Source: Nocardia farcinica (GTDB lineage: Bacteria > Actinomycetota > Actinomycetes > Mycobacteriales > Mycobacteriaceae). From it: 64,000 nucleotides of DNA. The notes under the pieces are model-generated. The model saw only the letters and a program-made list of their open reading frames with translations, was not told where the DNA came from and did no database searches. Made by a program: the position numbers and the translations under genes. Location of the stretch: the NCBI RefSeq assembly GCF_001182745.1, contig NZ_LN868939.1, positions 1,860,001-1,924,000 of the forward strand, read 5' to 3'. Positions 1 through 8,918 of this stretch are shown here, piece by piece. Each line of letters opens with the position of its first letter. The first letter of the stretch is position 1.

Positions 1-360
1 CTCGGTGGCCTTGCTCTCGGTGGCCTTCGGGGCGGCCTGCTGCGGCTTGGCGGCGGCCTGCTGCGGCTTGGCGGCGGGCTGCTGGGGCTTGGCGGTGGAC
101 TGCGCGGGAGCGGCCTGCTGCGAGGCGGGAGCCGACGGGGCGGCCGCGGGTCGCGCGGGGGCCTGGCCGGGCGGAGAGGCGGTCGTCGGCGCGGGCGGCT
201 GCTGCCCGTTGTCGCTGGCGTCGGTGGTGGTGTCAGGGGTGTAGTCGGCGAGGAATTCGTGCCAACTTTCGTCGACCGAAGATGGATCTTGCTTGAACTT
301 CTGATACATCTCGTCGACCAGCCACTGGTTCTGACCGAACTGGGAAGTTGAGCTGCTCAC
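1..360 (-). CDS. kgd: Multifunctional 2-oxoglutarate dehydrogenase/decarboxylase, N-terminal part (partial)
   Basis: Only the first 120 codons lie in the window; the gene runs off the left edge. The protein starts [19 protein letters not shown] and continues with the helix and the [13 protein letters not shown] stretch that opens the mycobacterial/nocardial Kgd (SucA) family. After about residue 40 comes a linker rich in Ala, Pro, Gln and Lys with [12 protein letters not shown] repeats, typical of the segment joining the N-terminal helix to the acyltransferase-like domain. The family enzyme combines E1o and E2-like activities of the TCA-cycle 2-oxoglutarate node and acts in the cytoplasm. The GTG start is chosen because the family N-terminus begins there and a GAGG ribosome-binding site lies about 12 nt upstream. 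Identity is by family recognition. Confidence 0.93.
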   Translation of the reverse strand, partial: MSSSTSQFGQNQWLVDEMYQKFKQDPSSVDESWHEFLADYTPDTTTDASDNGQQPPAPTTASPPGQAPARPAAAPSAPASQQAAPAQSTAKPQQPAAKPQQAAAKPQQAAPKATESKATE

Positions 361-580
361 AGCAGGTGTTCGCCTCATTTCGTTCTTCGCGCTGCGACGT
401 TTGTGACGTGCCCGGCACGGGGATCGGCGGATGCGCGCCGATGCGCCCTCTGTCGAGGATATGCCCAGCAGCAAATCGGCGGTGTCACCACCACCCGCCG
501 GAAACCGAACCCGTGTGTGTTCGACCCGTCCGGCATCGACCTTATTCCCTCCGCGCCGCGGTGTGTCGTCCGCCTCACCC

Positions 581-3500
581 TTACGCGGACGGCTCGCCGA
601 CCACCGTCGCGGACCCGGCCGACCACAGTCGCGCGTAGGTTCCGCCACCGGCCAGCAACTGCTCGTGGGTGCCGTGCTCGACGATGCGGCCACGCTCCAC
701 CACGGCGATGGCGTCGGCGCGGGCGGCGGTGGCCAACCGGTGCGCGACCACCACCGTGGTGCGGCCCCGCGCCACCGACGCGCTCGCCACCAGCACCGAC
801 GCCTCGGTCTCCGGATCCAGCGTGGCGGTGGCCTCGTCGAGCAGCAGCAGATCCGGGCGCACCAACTCGGCCCTGGCCAGCGCGATGAGCTGACGTTGCC
901 CGGCCGACAGGCCGCGCCCGCGTTCGCCCACCGGCTGCCGCAGCCCCTGCGGCAGCGACTCGATCATCTCGGTCGCGCCGACCGCCGCGACCGCCGCCGC
1001 GATCTCGTCCGCGCTCGCGGACGGTTTCCCGAATGCGATGTTGCTCGCCACGTCGCCGGTGAACAGGTGAGCTTCCTGCGGCACGATGCTCAGCCGGGCG
1101 CGGTAGTCGCGCAGCCGGTAGTCGCGCAGGTCCACCCCGTCCACCGCGATACGCCCACCGCCGGGGTCGCGCGGCAGGTCGTAGAGGCGGGCCAGCAGCT
1201 TGACGATGGTGGACTTGCCCGCGCCGGTCGGGCCCACCAGGGCGAGCGTGGAACCGGGCGGGATGTCGAGCGCGACGTCGTCGAGCGCCGGGGTGTCGGT
1301 GCCCGGATAGCGGAACCGCACGTGATCGACCGCGACCTGACCGCGCAGGCCGTCGCTGATCGGGACGGCGTCGGGCGGGTCGGCGGCGATCGACGACGGG
1401 GTCCGCAGCAGGTCGCCGATGCGGCGCAAACCGACCCGGGCCTGCTGGTAGCCGTCGAAGACCTGGGAGAGCTGGGTGATCGGGCCGAACAGCAGTTCGA
1501 GGTAGAGCACGAACGCCACCAGCGTGCCCGCCGTCGTCGCGCCGGTGGCCACCTCGCGGGCGCCGACGAACACCACCGCGGCCAGCGCCAGATCCGCCCA
1601 GGCCACCACGAACGCGAAGTACAGCGCGATCGCCCGCTGCGCCCGCATCCGGGAGTTGCGGTAGCGCCGGGAGTACTCGGCGAAGCGGCGGGCCGCGACC
1701 GGCTCGTGCCGGTTGGCCTGCACGGCTCGCAGACCGGTGACGTTCTCCTGGAAGTCGGCGTTCACCGCGGACACGTGCTCGCGCGAGATCGAGTACGCGG
1801 TGGAGGAGACCCGGCGGAACAGCACCGTCGCCAGGATCAGCGGCGGCACGGCGGCCAGCACCACCAGCGCCAGCGAGAAGTCGATCACCAGCAGCGCCAC
1901 CGCGATGCCGACCACCGTCAGCAGCCCGATCAGGGTGGTGGCGACACCGGTCTGCAGGAAGCTCGACAGCGCGTCGACGTCGGTGGTCATCCTGGTCATG
2001 ATCCGGCCGGACAGTTCCCGCTCGTAGTAGTCGAGCCCGAGCCGTTGCAGATGCGCGTAGCTGCGCACCCGCAGGCCGTAGAGCACCCGCTCGCCGGTGC
2101 GGGCGGTGAGCACGATGGTGACCGCGCCGACCAGCAGCCCGGCGCCCACCAGCAGCGTGCCGAGGACCGCGGCGCGCACCAGGGCGCCGGAGTCACCGGT
2201 GCCCACACCGGTGTCGATGGCATAGCGCACCAGCGGCGGAAAGGCCACACCGAGCACGGCGTCGAGGGCCAGCAGCGCGACGACGGCGCCGACGAGTGCC
2301 CGCACCGGGCGCAGCAGCCGGGCCAGGCGGAAGCCGGGATCGGGGGTGCGCAGGCGCGCGTCGTCGAGGCCGGGCGCCTCGGTGGCGGGCGGGAGCTTCT
2401 CGATGGTGCGGCGCAGCTCCGGCGTCTCGGCGATGTCGGCGGCCGCGGCCCGCCCGAAGCCACCGCCCGGTTTCCCGACCGTCTTGCGCAACGGCACCGG
2501 TCCGGCCGGGTCGGGGGCGGGCAGCGCGCGCGGCGCGGCGGGCAGCCGGATCACCCGGTCGGCGTGCGCCAGCGTCGACTCGCGGTGCGCCAGGATGATC
2601 GTGGTGCGCCCGCCCCGGTCGGGCAGGGTGTCGAAGATGGCCGCCTCGGTCACCGCGTCCACCGCGGAGGTGGCGTCGTCGAGCACGAGGATGCGCGGGC
2701 GGGCCAGCAGCACCCTGGCCAGGGCGATGCGCTGGCGCTGACCGCCGGACAGGGTGAGACCGCGCTCGCCGACCACGGTGTCGTAGCCGTCGGGCAGTTC
2801 GCCGATGAACTCGTCGGCGGCGGCGAGCTCGGCGGCCTGCCTGATCTCGCTGTCGGTGGCGTCGGGTCTGCCGAGCGCGATGTTGGCAGCGATGGTGTCG
2901 GAGAACAGGAACGGGTCGTCGAAGACCACGCCGACCGCGGCGCGCAGGTCGGCGGCGCGCACGTCGGCCAGGTCCACGCGCTGGGTGCCGTCCGCGCCGA
3001 CGAGCCGGATGTGGCCGGCGTCGGGTGCGTAGAAGCGCGGCAGCAGCAGCGACAGCGTGGTCTTGCCGGCCCCGGCGGGCCCGATGATCGCGACCGTCTC
3101 GCCGGGGCGCACGGTGAGGTCGAAGTCGCGCAGGATCGGCCGGTCCGGCTCGAAGCCGAAGCTCAGCCCCTCGATCTCGACGCCGAGCGGGCCCGCCGGC
3201 AACGGGACGGGTTCGGGCGGGTCGGTGAGCACCGGGGCGGTGTCGATCACCTGGTAGACGCGCTCGGCGGCGGCCCTGGTCAGCTGGGCCAGGATCACCA
3301 CCGAGGACATCGCGCGCGCCGCCGAGGTCATCGTCGCGACATAGGCGGCGAAGGCGAGGAAGGTGCCGACGCCGATCGTGCCGTGCAGTGCCAGCCAACC
3401 GCCGAAGGCGATCACCGCGACCAGTCCGGCCTGCGGGACGGCCGCCACCACCGGCGCGAACCGCGAATCGATCCGGGCCGCGCGCATCCGTTCGGCGTAC

Positions 3501-4231
3501 AGCCGGCGCGCGTGCCGTTCGAGCACGTCGACCATCCTGGCTTCCTGCCCGAAGCCCTTCACCACCCGCACGCCGGTCACCGTCTCCTCGACGTGCTGGG
3601 CCAGATCGGCGGCGCGCTGCTGCGCCGACCAGGTGGCCGCGAACAACCGCGGCCGCATCCGGTACACCACCGCCGCGATGCCGGGCACCACCAGCAGCGC
3701 CGCCACCGCCAGCGGCGGCGAGAGCCACAGCATCACCGCGGCGGCGAGCACGAATTGCAGCAGCGCCATGCCGGAGAGCGGCACCATCGCCAGCAGGCCC
3801 TGCACCAGTTGTAGGTCGGTGATCGACCGCGACACCACCTGACCGGTGCGCAGCGCGTCCTGCCCGGCGCCGTCGAGCCGTTGCAGCGCGCCGAGCACCC
3901 GCACCCGCAGGCCGTGTTGCACGTCGAGGGAGAGCCGCCCGGCCAGCAACCGGCGGCCGAAGGCGGCGACGAACCGGCCCGCGGCCAGCACCGCCAGCAG
4001 CAGCGCGACCGTGCCGATGACGCCGGTGTCGCCGACACCGGCCGCGTCCAGGGCGCGTTTGGTGAGCAGCGGCGCGCTCACCTCCACCAGCGCGCCGGCC
4101 AGGATGGCGCCGCCGATGCCCGCGAGCGTGCCGGGATGGCGCAGGCATTCGGCCCACAGCCGCCTGATCCAGCCCGCCGCACGCCGCCCGCTCACGCTCT
4201 CACCGTCCCGTTCCACACACAACCACCGCAT
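581..4231 (-). CDS. Fused double ABC exporter (TMD-NBD-TMD-NBD)
   Basis: A 1216-residue protein with two complete ABC exporter halves in one chain. NBD1 has Walker [10 protein letters not shown] (about residue 385), signature LSGGQRQR (about 495) and Walker [13 protein letters not shown] (about 517). NBD2 has GPTGAGKST (about 1005), LSAGQRQL (about 1110) and [12 protein letters not shown] (about 1126). Each NBD follows a hydrophobic six-helix-type domain. NBD1 has Asp where the catalytic Glu normally follows Walker B, and NBD2 has LSAGQ instead of LSGGQ. Together these would form one degenerate and one active ATP site, as in heterodimeric exporters. The substrate cannot be told from sequence. 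The start is uncertain: the ATG has no clear ribosome-binding site, and the in-frame GTG at 4195 follows a GGACGG-like site. It lies downstream of the ABC pair at 4310-6030 and upstream of kgd on the same strand. Confidence 0.92.
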   Translation of the reverse strand: MRWLCVERDGESVSGRRAAGWIRRLWAECLRHPGTLAGIGGAILAGALVEVSAPLLTKRALDAAGVGDTGVIGTVALLLAVLAAGRFVAAFGRRLLAGRLSLDVQHGLRVRVLGALQRLDGAGQDALRTGQVVSRSITDLQLVQGLLAMVPLSGMALLQFVLAAAVMLWLSPPLAVAALLVVPGIAAVVYRMRPRLFAATWSAQQRAADLAQHVEETVTGVRVVKGFGQEARMVDVLERHARRLYAERMRAARIDSRFAPVVAAVPQAGLVAVIAFGGWLALHGTIGVGTFLAFAAYVATMTSAARAMSSVVILAQLTRAAAERVYQVIDTAPVLTDPPEPVPLPAGPLGVEIEGLSFGFEPDRPILRDFDLTVRPGETVAIIGPAGAGKTTLSLLLPRFYAPDAGHIRLVGADGTQRVDLADVRAADLRAAVGVVFDDPFLFSDTIAANIALGRPDATDSEIRQAAELAAADEFIGELPDGYDTVVGERGLTLSGGQRQRIALARVLLARPRILVLDDATSAVDAVTEAAIFDTLPDRGGRTTIILAHRESTLAHADRVIRLPAAPRALPAPDPAGPVPLRKTVGKPGGGFGRAAAADIAETPELRRTIEKLPPATEAPGLDDARLRTPDPGFRLARLLRPVRALVGAVVALLALDAVLGVAFPPLVRYAIDTGVGTGDSGALVRAAVLGTLLVGAGLLVGAVTIVLTARTGERVLYGLRVRSYAHLQRLGLDYYERELSGRIMTRMTTDVDALSSFLQTGVATTLIGLLTVVGIAVALLVIDFSLALVVLAAVPPLILATVLFRRVSSTAYSISREHVSAVNADFQENVTGLRAVQANRHEPVAARRFAEYSRRYRNSRMRAQRAIALYFAFVVAWADLALAAVVFVGAREVATGATTAGTLVAFVLYLELLFGPITQLSQVFDGYQQARVGLRRIGDLLRTPSSIAADPPDAVPISDGLRGQVAVDHVRFRYPGTDTPALDDVALDIPPGSTLALVGPTGAGKSTIVKLLARLYDLPRDPGGGRIAVDGVDLRDYRLRDYRARLSIVPQEAHLFTGDVASNIAFGKPSASADEIAAAVAAVGATEMIESLPQGLRQPVGERGRGLSAGQRQLIALARAELVRPDLLLLDEATATLDPETEASVLVASASVARGRTTVVVAHRLATAARADAIAVVERGRIVEHGTHEQLLAGGGTYARLWSAGSATVVGEPSA

Positions 4232-4309
4232 CCGACGGTAATCATGTCCGCCGACAGGTCGGCTGTTCCCCCGGCCACACCGGGGCGAGACGGTCGGGGG
4301 TGGCGGCGG

Positions 4310-5089
4310 TCAGAGATCGCGTTCGCGCAGGCGCCACCAGCCCGCCGCGCCGACGGCGATGGTCCACAGCAGCAGCACCACGAGCGCGGCGGGGGTGGGC
4401 GCGAACAGTCCGCTGTCGTCGAAGGAGCCGACGAACACGGTGCCGACGGTGGCCGAGCCGGGCAGCAGCACCGCGAGGCCACCGATGCCCATGCCCTCGG
4501 CCACCAGCCACACCAGCGGCTCGAACACCAGCAGCCAGCCCAGCAGCAGCGCCACCGCACCGGTGGACTGGCGCAGCAGCACGCCGAGCCCCACCCCGAT
4601 CAGCGCCCAGCACACCGCGGCGAACAACCCGGCCCCGAACACCGCGACCAGGCGCGCGCCGAACTCGAACTTCCCGCGCCCGAAACCGAAGAGGCAGGCG
4701 ACGGCGACGAGTTCGGTCAGCAGCGCCACCGCCAGCGCGGCGACGCCCGCGACGAGCAGTTTCGCGGCCATCAGCCGATCCCGGTCGGCGGTGAACACCG
4801 CCGTCAGCGGTATCGAGCCGTACCGGAACTCACCGCCCGCGGTGGCCGCGCCGAACGCGCCCGCGCCCAGCACGGTGGCCAGGATCGCCAGGTAGAGGCC
4901 GAGGGTGGCGGCACCGGTGACCGGCTGGCCGCGCGGGTCGAGCGGCCCGGCCATGCCCGCGGTGACCGCGCTCGCGACGAGCCCGACAGCGGGCAGCAGC
5001 GCGGCCAGGAGCAGGCACCAGCGCAGCGTGGCGACCTTGCGGACCTCGGAGGTGACGGGCGGGATCAGGTCCGTGGGCAGCGGCGTCAT
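4310..5089 (-). CDS. ABC-2 type transporter permease
   Basis: A 259-residue protein with about six hydrophobic segments: one near residues 20-45, then several glycine/alanine/leucine-rich helices to the C-terminus. The GGEFRYGSIPLTAVFTADR stretch is typical of ABC-2 permeases, in which a cytoplasmic loop follows the second helix. The ATG overlaps the stop of the ATPase gene at 5086 by 4 nt (ATGA), so the two are translationally coupled and probably form one transporter. The substrate is unknown; such pairs often act in bacteriocin or drug resistance, but nothing here specifies that. Confidence 0.85.
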   Translation of the reverse strand: MTPLPTDLIPPVTSEVRKVATLRWCLLLAALLPAVGLVASAVTAGMAGPLDPRGQPVTGAATLGLYLAILATVLGAGAFGAATAGGEFRYGSIPLTAVFTADRDRLMAAKLLVAGVAALAVALLTELVAVACLFGFGRGKFEFGARLVAVFGAGLFAAVCWALIGVGLGVLLRQSTGAVALLLGWLLVFEPLVWLVAEGMGIGGLAVLLPGSATVGTVFVGSFDDSGLFAPTPAALVVLLLWTIAVGAAGWWRLRERDL

Positions 5090-6030
5090 CGCGGGATTCC
5101 GTAGGGCGTGGGCTGGGGCGGGGGTGGTACGAACGTGCTCGGGGCCGGGGGCCGCACCCGCGGTCTGGTGAGCGAGGCGAGCACCCGGTCCGGGTGGATC
5201 GGGTCGGCGACGATGCTGTCGATGCGGACCCCCGCGGCGCGCGCGGCGTCGCGGATCTGCGCCTCGGTGGCCTCGGCGACGGCGAGCCGCCCGTCGGGCC
5301 GGATCACCGCGTCGGTGTGGCCGCGCGCGGCCAGTGCCGTCGCCAGCGCGACCGGCACCCCGGCCGCCACAACGAGCCGGTCGGGGTTGCTGCGCCGGAG
5401 CGCGGCGGGCGTGCCCTGGTACACCGGTGAGCCCTCGCTGAGCACCACCAGCTGATCGGCCGTCGACACCACCGCCGCCAGGCTCGCGCCGGTGACCACC
5501 GCGCTGCCGCCGCGGCGGGCGTGCCTGCGCAGGAAGTCGTGCAGCCAGCCGCGCTCGGTGTGGTCGAGCCCATCGGTGGGGTCGTCGAGCAGCAGCACCC
5601 GCGGATCGGTCAGCAGCGCGGTGGCCAGCGCCAGCCGGGTCTGCCGGCCGGGGGAGAGGTCACCGGCGCGCACCCGGGCCACGTCGCTCAGCCCGACGGT
5701 CTCGAGCACGTCGGCGACCCGGTCGCGCCCGACCCCCGCCGCGGCGGCGTAGACCGCCAGATGCTCGCGCGCCGCCCGGCCCGGATGCAGTCCCCGCGGG
5801 GTGAGCACCGCGCCGACCGAGCCTGCCCCGTGCACCGTGGCCGTCCCCCCGGTCGGTTCGACGAGACCGAGCAGCACCCGCAACACCGTGGTCTTCCCGG
5901 AACCGGCCGGTCCGACCAGCGCGGTGACGGTACCCGGGGCGACGGTGAAGCTGACGTCCTCGACACCGATCCCGCTCTCGTAGCGTTTGGCCAGCGCGCG
6001 GACGGTGATCGCGGGCGGCTTCGCCGTCAT
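5086..6030 (-). CDS. ABC transporter ATP-binding protein
   Basis: A 314-residue ATPase. Walker A GPAGSGKTT is near residue 40, a signature-like LSPGRQTRL near 125 and Walker B VLLLDDPTDGLD near 150. The signature departs from LSGGQ (LSPGR), and the catalytic Glu after Walker B is Asp, so turnover may be slow or the protein may be mainly regulatory. The C-terminal ~100 residues form the extension common to DrrA/CcmA-like ATPases, ending in a proline-rich tail. It is coupled by a 4-nt overlap to the permease downstream, and its own ATG overlaps the stop of the EcsC-like gene (6027-6030), so three genes read as one operon. Confidence 0.9.
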   Translation of the reverse strand: MTAKPPAITVRALAKRYESGIGVEDVSFTVAPGTVTALVGPAGSGKTTVLRVLLGLVEPTGGTATVHGAGSVGAVLTPRGLHPGRAAREHLAVYAAAAGVGRDRVADVLETVGLSDVARVRAGDLSPGRQTRLALATALLTDPRVLLLDDPTDGLDHTERGWLHDFLRRHARRGGSAVVTGASLAAVVSTADQLVVLSEGSPVYQGTPAALRRSNPDRLVVAAGVPVALATALAARGHTDAVIRPDGRLAVAEATEAQIRDAARAAGVRIDSIVADPIHPDRVLASLTRPRVRPPAPSTFVPPPPQPTPYGIPR

Positions 6031-6749
6031 CGCGGCGGACCCGGCTTCGTCGGATCGATCGCGGGCAGCGGGTCGGCCTCGATCACCCGCGGCCGGTGCG
6101 CGGGCCAGGTGGCGGGCGGCGGGCCGAAGGCCTTGCGGGCGTTGTCCACGGTGGTGCGGCCAAGGGCCCGGTTGCCGACACCGCCGATCACCGCGCCGAT
6201 GCCCATCGGGATCACCTTGCCCGCCATCAGCGCCATGCGCTTGGTGAGGAACCGGACGACGAAGCGCTTCATCAGCGAGTCGTTCATGCCCGACAGGCCG
6301 GGGATCCGGTTGGCCATCAGCGTGCCCCAGTTCTGCGCCGACCGCCCGACCGAGCGCTCCACGATCTGCATGCCGCTGTCGCCGAGCACCACCGCGAGCA
6401 CCAGCGCGCGGCGCTGTTCCTTGGCCTCGGGGGCGATGCCGTGCACGGCGGCCACCGCCAGCGTGTAGAGCGCGCTGGCCTCCAGGAAGAACGCGGTCTC
6501 GGCGGTGATGGTGGCCAGCGAGGCCACCGTGCCGACGCCGGGCATGGCCGCGGTCGCGCCCGCCGCGGTGCCGCTGCCGGTGACCGCGAGCAGGAACTGC
6601 CGCTCGATGCGGTCGATGATCTGGGCCGGGGACTCCTCGGGGTGCGCGCGACGGATGCGCTCGATGTACTTGTCCACCGCCGGGCCCTGCAGCTTGGCAC
6701 CGTTCTCCAGCAAGCTGATCACGGTCTTCTCGAACGCGCCGTGCTTCAT
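6027..6749 (-). CDS. EcsC-like protein
   Basis: A 240-residue protein starting MKHGAFEKTVISLLENGAK. The ATG is chosen because an AAGGGG ribosome-binding site sits about 5 nt upstream; a longer in-frame reading exists but its extension is compositionally poor. The middle (about residues 60-130) has an Ala/Gly-rich amphipathic stretch with MPGVGTVASLATITAE followed by an ALYTLAVAAVHGI segment. This resembles the EcsC family (PF12787), whose biochemical role is poorly defined and has been linked to ABC transporter and secretion function in Bacillus. That assignment is from resemblance only. First gene of the three-gene operon with the ABC ATPase and permease. Confidence 0.7.
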   Translation of the reverse strand: MKHGAFEKTVISLLENGAKLQGPAVDKYIERIRRAHPEESPAQIIDRIERQFLLAVTGSGTAAGATAAMPGVGTVASLATITAETAFFLEASALYTLAVAAVHGIAPEAKEQRRALVLAVVLGDSGMQIVERSVGRSAQNWGTLMANRIPGLSGMNDSLMKRFVVRFLTKRMALMAGKVIPMGIGAVIGGVGNRALGRTTVDNARKAFGPPPATWPAHRPRVIEADPLPAIDPTKPGPPR

Positions 6750-6885
6750 GACACCCCTTCGTCTCGGCCTCGGCTGAACTCGGCCTCGGCTGAACTCTAT
6801 GGCACCGAACACGCGTCGGCCCAACACGGCAACGAACCGTGCCGCGGGCCGGGTTCCCGGGTCCGGCGACGACGAAACAGCCGCC

Positions 6886-7983
6886 TCAGGCGGGCGCAGG
6901 CAGCGCCGGGACGCGCTCGTCCGGCTTGGGCGGGGGCGGCGGTGTGCCGTCGCCGAAGGGCCTGCCGCCCAACGCTTCCCGGCCGTGCGGGGTGAGCCAG
7001 CCGGACAGATCCGGGCCCTTGGGCACCACCCTGGTCGGGTTGATGTCGGCATGCACCACGTAGTAGTGCGTCTTGATCTGATCGAAGTCGATCGTGTCGC
7101 CGAAGCCGGGGGTCTGGAACAGGTCGCGCGCGTAGGCCCACAGCACCGGCATCTCGCTCAGCTTCTGCCGGTTGCACTTGAAGTGGCCGTGGTACACCGG
7201 GTCGAACCGGACCAGGGTGGTGAACAGCCGCACGTCGGCCTCGGTGATGGTGTCACCCACCAGGTAGCGCTGGTCCGCCAGCCGCTCCGACAGCCAGTCC
7301 AGCCGGGCGAAGAGCCGGTCGTAGGCTCGCTCGTAGGCGTCCTGCGCCCCGGCGAAGCCGCAGCGGTACACGCCGTTGTTCACGTCGCGGAAGATGACGT
7401 CGGCGACCTCGTCGATCTCCGCGCGCAGCCGCTCCGGATAGAGGTCGGGGGCGCCGGGTCGGTGGTAGGCCGTCCACTCGGTCGAGAAGTCCAGGGTGAT
7501 CTGCGCGTAGTCGTTGGTGACCACCTGGCCGGTCGGCACGTCCACGACGGCGGGCACGGTGATGCCGCGCGGGTAGTCGGGGAAGCGGGCCAGGTAGGCA
7601 TCGCGCAGCCGGGGGATGCCGAGCACCGGGTCCACGCCGCCGGGGTCGAGATCGAAGGTCCAGCTGTACTTGTCGTGGGTGGGGCCGCACAGGCCGAGGG
7701 AGAGCACGTCCTCGAGCCCGAGCAGCCTGCGCACGATCAGCGTCCGGTTGGCCCACGGGCACGCCCGCGCGGCGACCAGCCGGTATCGGCCGGGCTCGAC
7801 CGGATAACCGTCACGTCCGTCGGCGGTGATGCGGGTGGTGATGTAGTTGGTGTCGCGCTTGAACTCGCCCGGCTCGACATAGGAGCCGTTCTGGTTTCCC
7901 GGCGAGCTCTGTGCTTCCGAAGAGCCCGGTGCTTCCGCAGAGCCCGGTGCCGCCGACGAGCTTCGTGTTTCCGCCTCGCTCAC
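6886..7983 (-). CDS. Glutathionyl-/mycothiolyl-hydroquinone reductase (Xi-class GST fold)
   Basis: A 365-residue member of the Xi-class glutathione transferase family, which reduces thiol-conjugated hydroquinones. After a Ser/Ala-rich N-terminus it has FKRDTNYITTRI, then the catalytic motif ACPWANR (about residue 75) with the reactive Cys. It continues with TVPAVVDVPTGQVVTNDY of the thioredoxin domain and the all-helical C-terminal domain (YLVGDTITEADVRLFTTLVRFDPVYHGHFKCN). Actinomycetes of this group normally make mycothiol rather than glutathione, so the thiol substrate is probably mycothiol; this is inference. The GTG start follows a GACACT -10-like hexamer at 6 nt, compatible with a leaderless transcript. 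It is divergent from the crotonase at 8022, only 38 bp away. Confidence 0.88.
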   Translation of the reverse strand: MSEAETRSSSAAPGSAEAPGSSEAQSSPGNQNGSYVEPGEFKRDTNYITTRITADGRDGYPVEPGRYRLVAARACPWANRTLIVRRLLGLEDVLSLGLCGPTHDKYSWTFDLDPGGVDPVLGIPRLRDAYLARFPDYPRGITVPAVVDVPTGQVVTNDYAQITLDFSTEWTAYHRPGAPDLYPERLRAEIDEVADVIFRDVNNGVYRCGFAGAQDAYERAYDRLFARLDWLSERLADQRYLVGDTITEADVRLFTTLVRFDPVYHGHFKCNRQKLSEMPVLWAYARDLFQTPGFGDTIDFDQIKTHYYVVHADINPTRVVPKGPDLSGWLTPHGREALGGRPFGDGTPPPPPKPDERVPALPAPA

Positions 7984-8009
7984 TCTCCCAGTGTCGCAGA
8001 CGCACCGCT

Positions 8010-8015
8010 TAGGCT
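8010..8015 (+). promoter_or_regulatory. -10 hexamer TAGGCT, leaderless promoter for the crotonase gene
   Basis: TAGGCT ends 6 nt before the ATG at 8022, so transcription would begin at or next to the start codon. No Shine-Dalgarno sequence is present. No convincing -35 was found. Confidence 0.45.
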
Positions 8016-8021
8016 GCTGCA

Positions 8022-8816
8022 ATGAGCGAGAACAAGGCGACCCGATTGGACCGTGAGACCACCGAGGCCGGTGCCGAGGTCGCGATCCTGACCCTGGCCA
8101 ACCCGCCGCTGAACCTGTTCGACCAGGCCATGTTCGACGGCCTGGTCGCCGACATCGCGGCGCTGACCGCCGCGCCGCCGCGGGCGGTGCTGTTGCGCGC
8201 GGAGGGCAAGGTCGTCTCTGGTGGTGTCGACGTGCACGTGTTCGACGGGCTGAGCACCGAGCAGGGCGCCGCGCTGTGGCAGCGGCTGTTCGACGAGATC
8301 ATCCACCCCATCGAGGCGCTGCCGTGCCCGGTGTTGTTCGCCGCGCACGGGCTCACCCTCACCGCCGCGTTCGAGATCGCGCTGGCCTGCGACATCATTC
8401 TGGCCGCGCCCAAGGCCAAGTTCGGTCTGGTGGAGACCGTGGTCGGGCTGACCCCCTCGATGGGCGGGCCGCAGCGGTTGGCCGAGCGGGCGGGCTCGGG
8501 CCGCGCGCGCGAGTTCGTGATGACCGCCGACCTCTACGACGCCGCCACGATGGCCGACTGGGGCGTGGTCAACTACGTGCACGACGATCTGGATTCGGCC
8601 GCGCGGGCGCTGGCGCACAAGCTGGCCGACGGCCCGACGCGCGCGCACGCGGCGACCAAGCAGATCATCGAGGCGTGGCGCTCCGGCGGCGTCGCGCACG
8701 CCGACGCGGTGACCCCGAAGGTCTCCGGCGTGCTGTTCGACACCGAGGACCTGCGCGGCGGCGTGCGCAGCTTCCTGGAGAACGGGCCGGGCAAGGCGAC
8801 CTACACCGGCCGCTGA
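8022..8816 (+). CDS. Enoyl-CoA hydratase/isomerase family protein
   Basis: A 264-residue crotonase-fold protein. Oxyanion-hole segments are EGKVVSGGVDVHVF (about 60-75) and HGLTLTAAFEIALACDI (about 108-125). A Glu at the position of the hydratase acid/base is present in FGLVETVVGLTPSMGGPQRL (about 140). The C-terminal helical trimerisation region follows. It acts on a CoA thioester, but the substrate cannot be fixed from sequence. It lies 102 bp upstream of the AMP-binding protein. The start is supported by a TAGGCT -10 hexamer 6 nt before the ATG and no ribosome-binding site, so the mRNA may be leaderless. Confidence 0.9.
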   Translation: MSENKATRLDRETTEAGAEVAILTLANPPLNLFDQAMFDGLVADIAALTAAPPRAVLLRAEGKVVSGGVDVHVFDGLSTEQGAALWQRLFDEIIHPIEALPCPVLFAAHGLTLTAAFEIALACDIILAAPKAKFGLVETVVGLTPSMGGPQRLAERAGSGRAREFVMTADLYDAATMADWGVVNYVHDDLDSAARALAHKLADGPTRAHAATKQIIEAWRSGGVAHADAVTPKVSGVLFDTEDLRGGVRSFLENGPGKATYTGR

Positions 8817-8876
8817 CGGGGACCCGCCGGAGGGACACAGTCCGACAACAACACCGCGCGATTGTGATCCGCGTCA

Positions 8877-8882
8877 TATAGT
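8877..8882 (+). promoter_or_regulatory. Possible -10 TATAGT upstream of the AMP-binding gene
   Basis: TATAGT lies 36 nt before the ATG at 8919 in the 102-bp gap after the crotonase gene. No good -35 is visible at the expected distance. The gene itself has a clear GGAGGAC ribosome-binding site. Confidence 0.3.
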
Positions 8883-8918
8883 GCAGGGGCCTGCTGGCTC
8901 TAGGCACGCGGAGGACGA

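Noticed and set aside
5..244. Plus-strand Cys/Ala/Gly-rich frame at the left edge
   Set aside because: It is the complement of the Kgd linker repeats, which explains its low complexity.
431..3814. Very long plus-strand open frame opposite the fused ABC exporter
   Set aside because: Composition (Arg/His/Gln-rich) and position show it is the antisense shadow of a high-GC gene with clear motifs on the minus strand.
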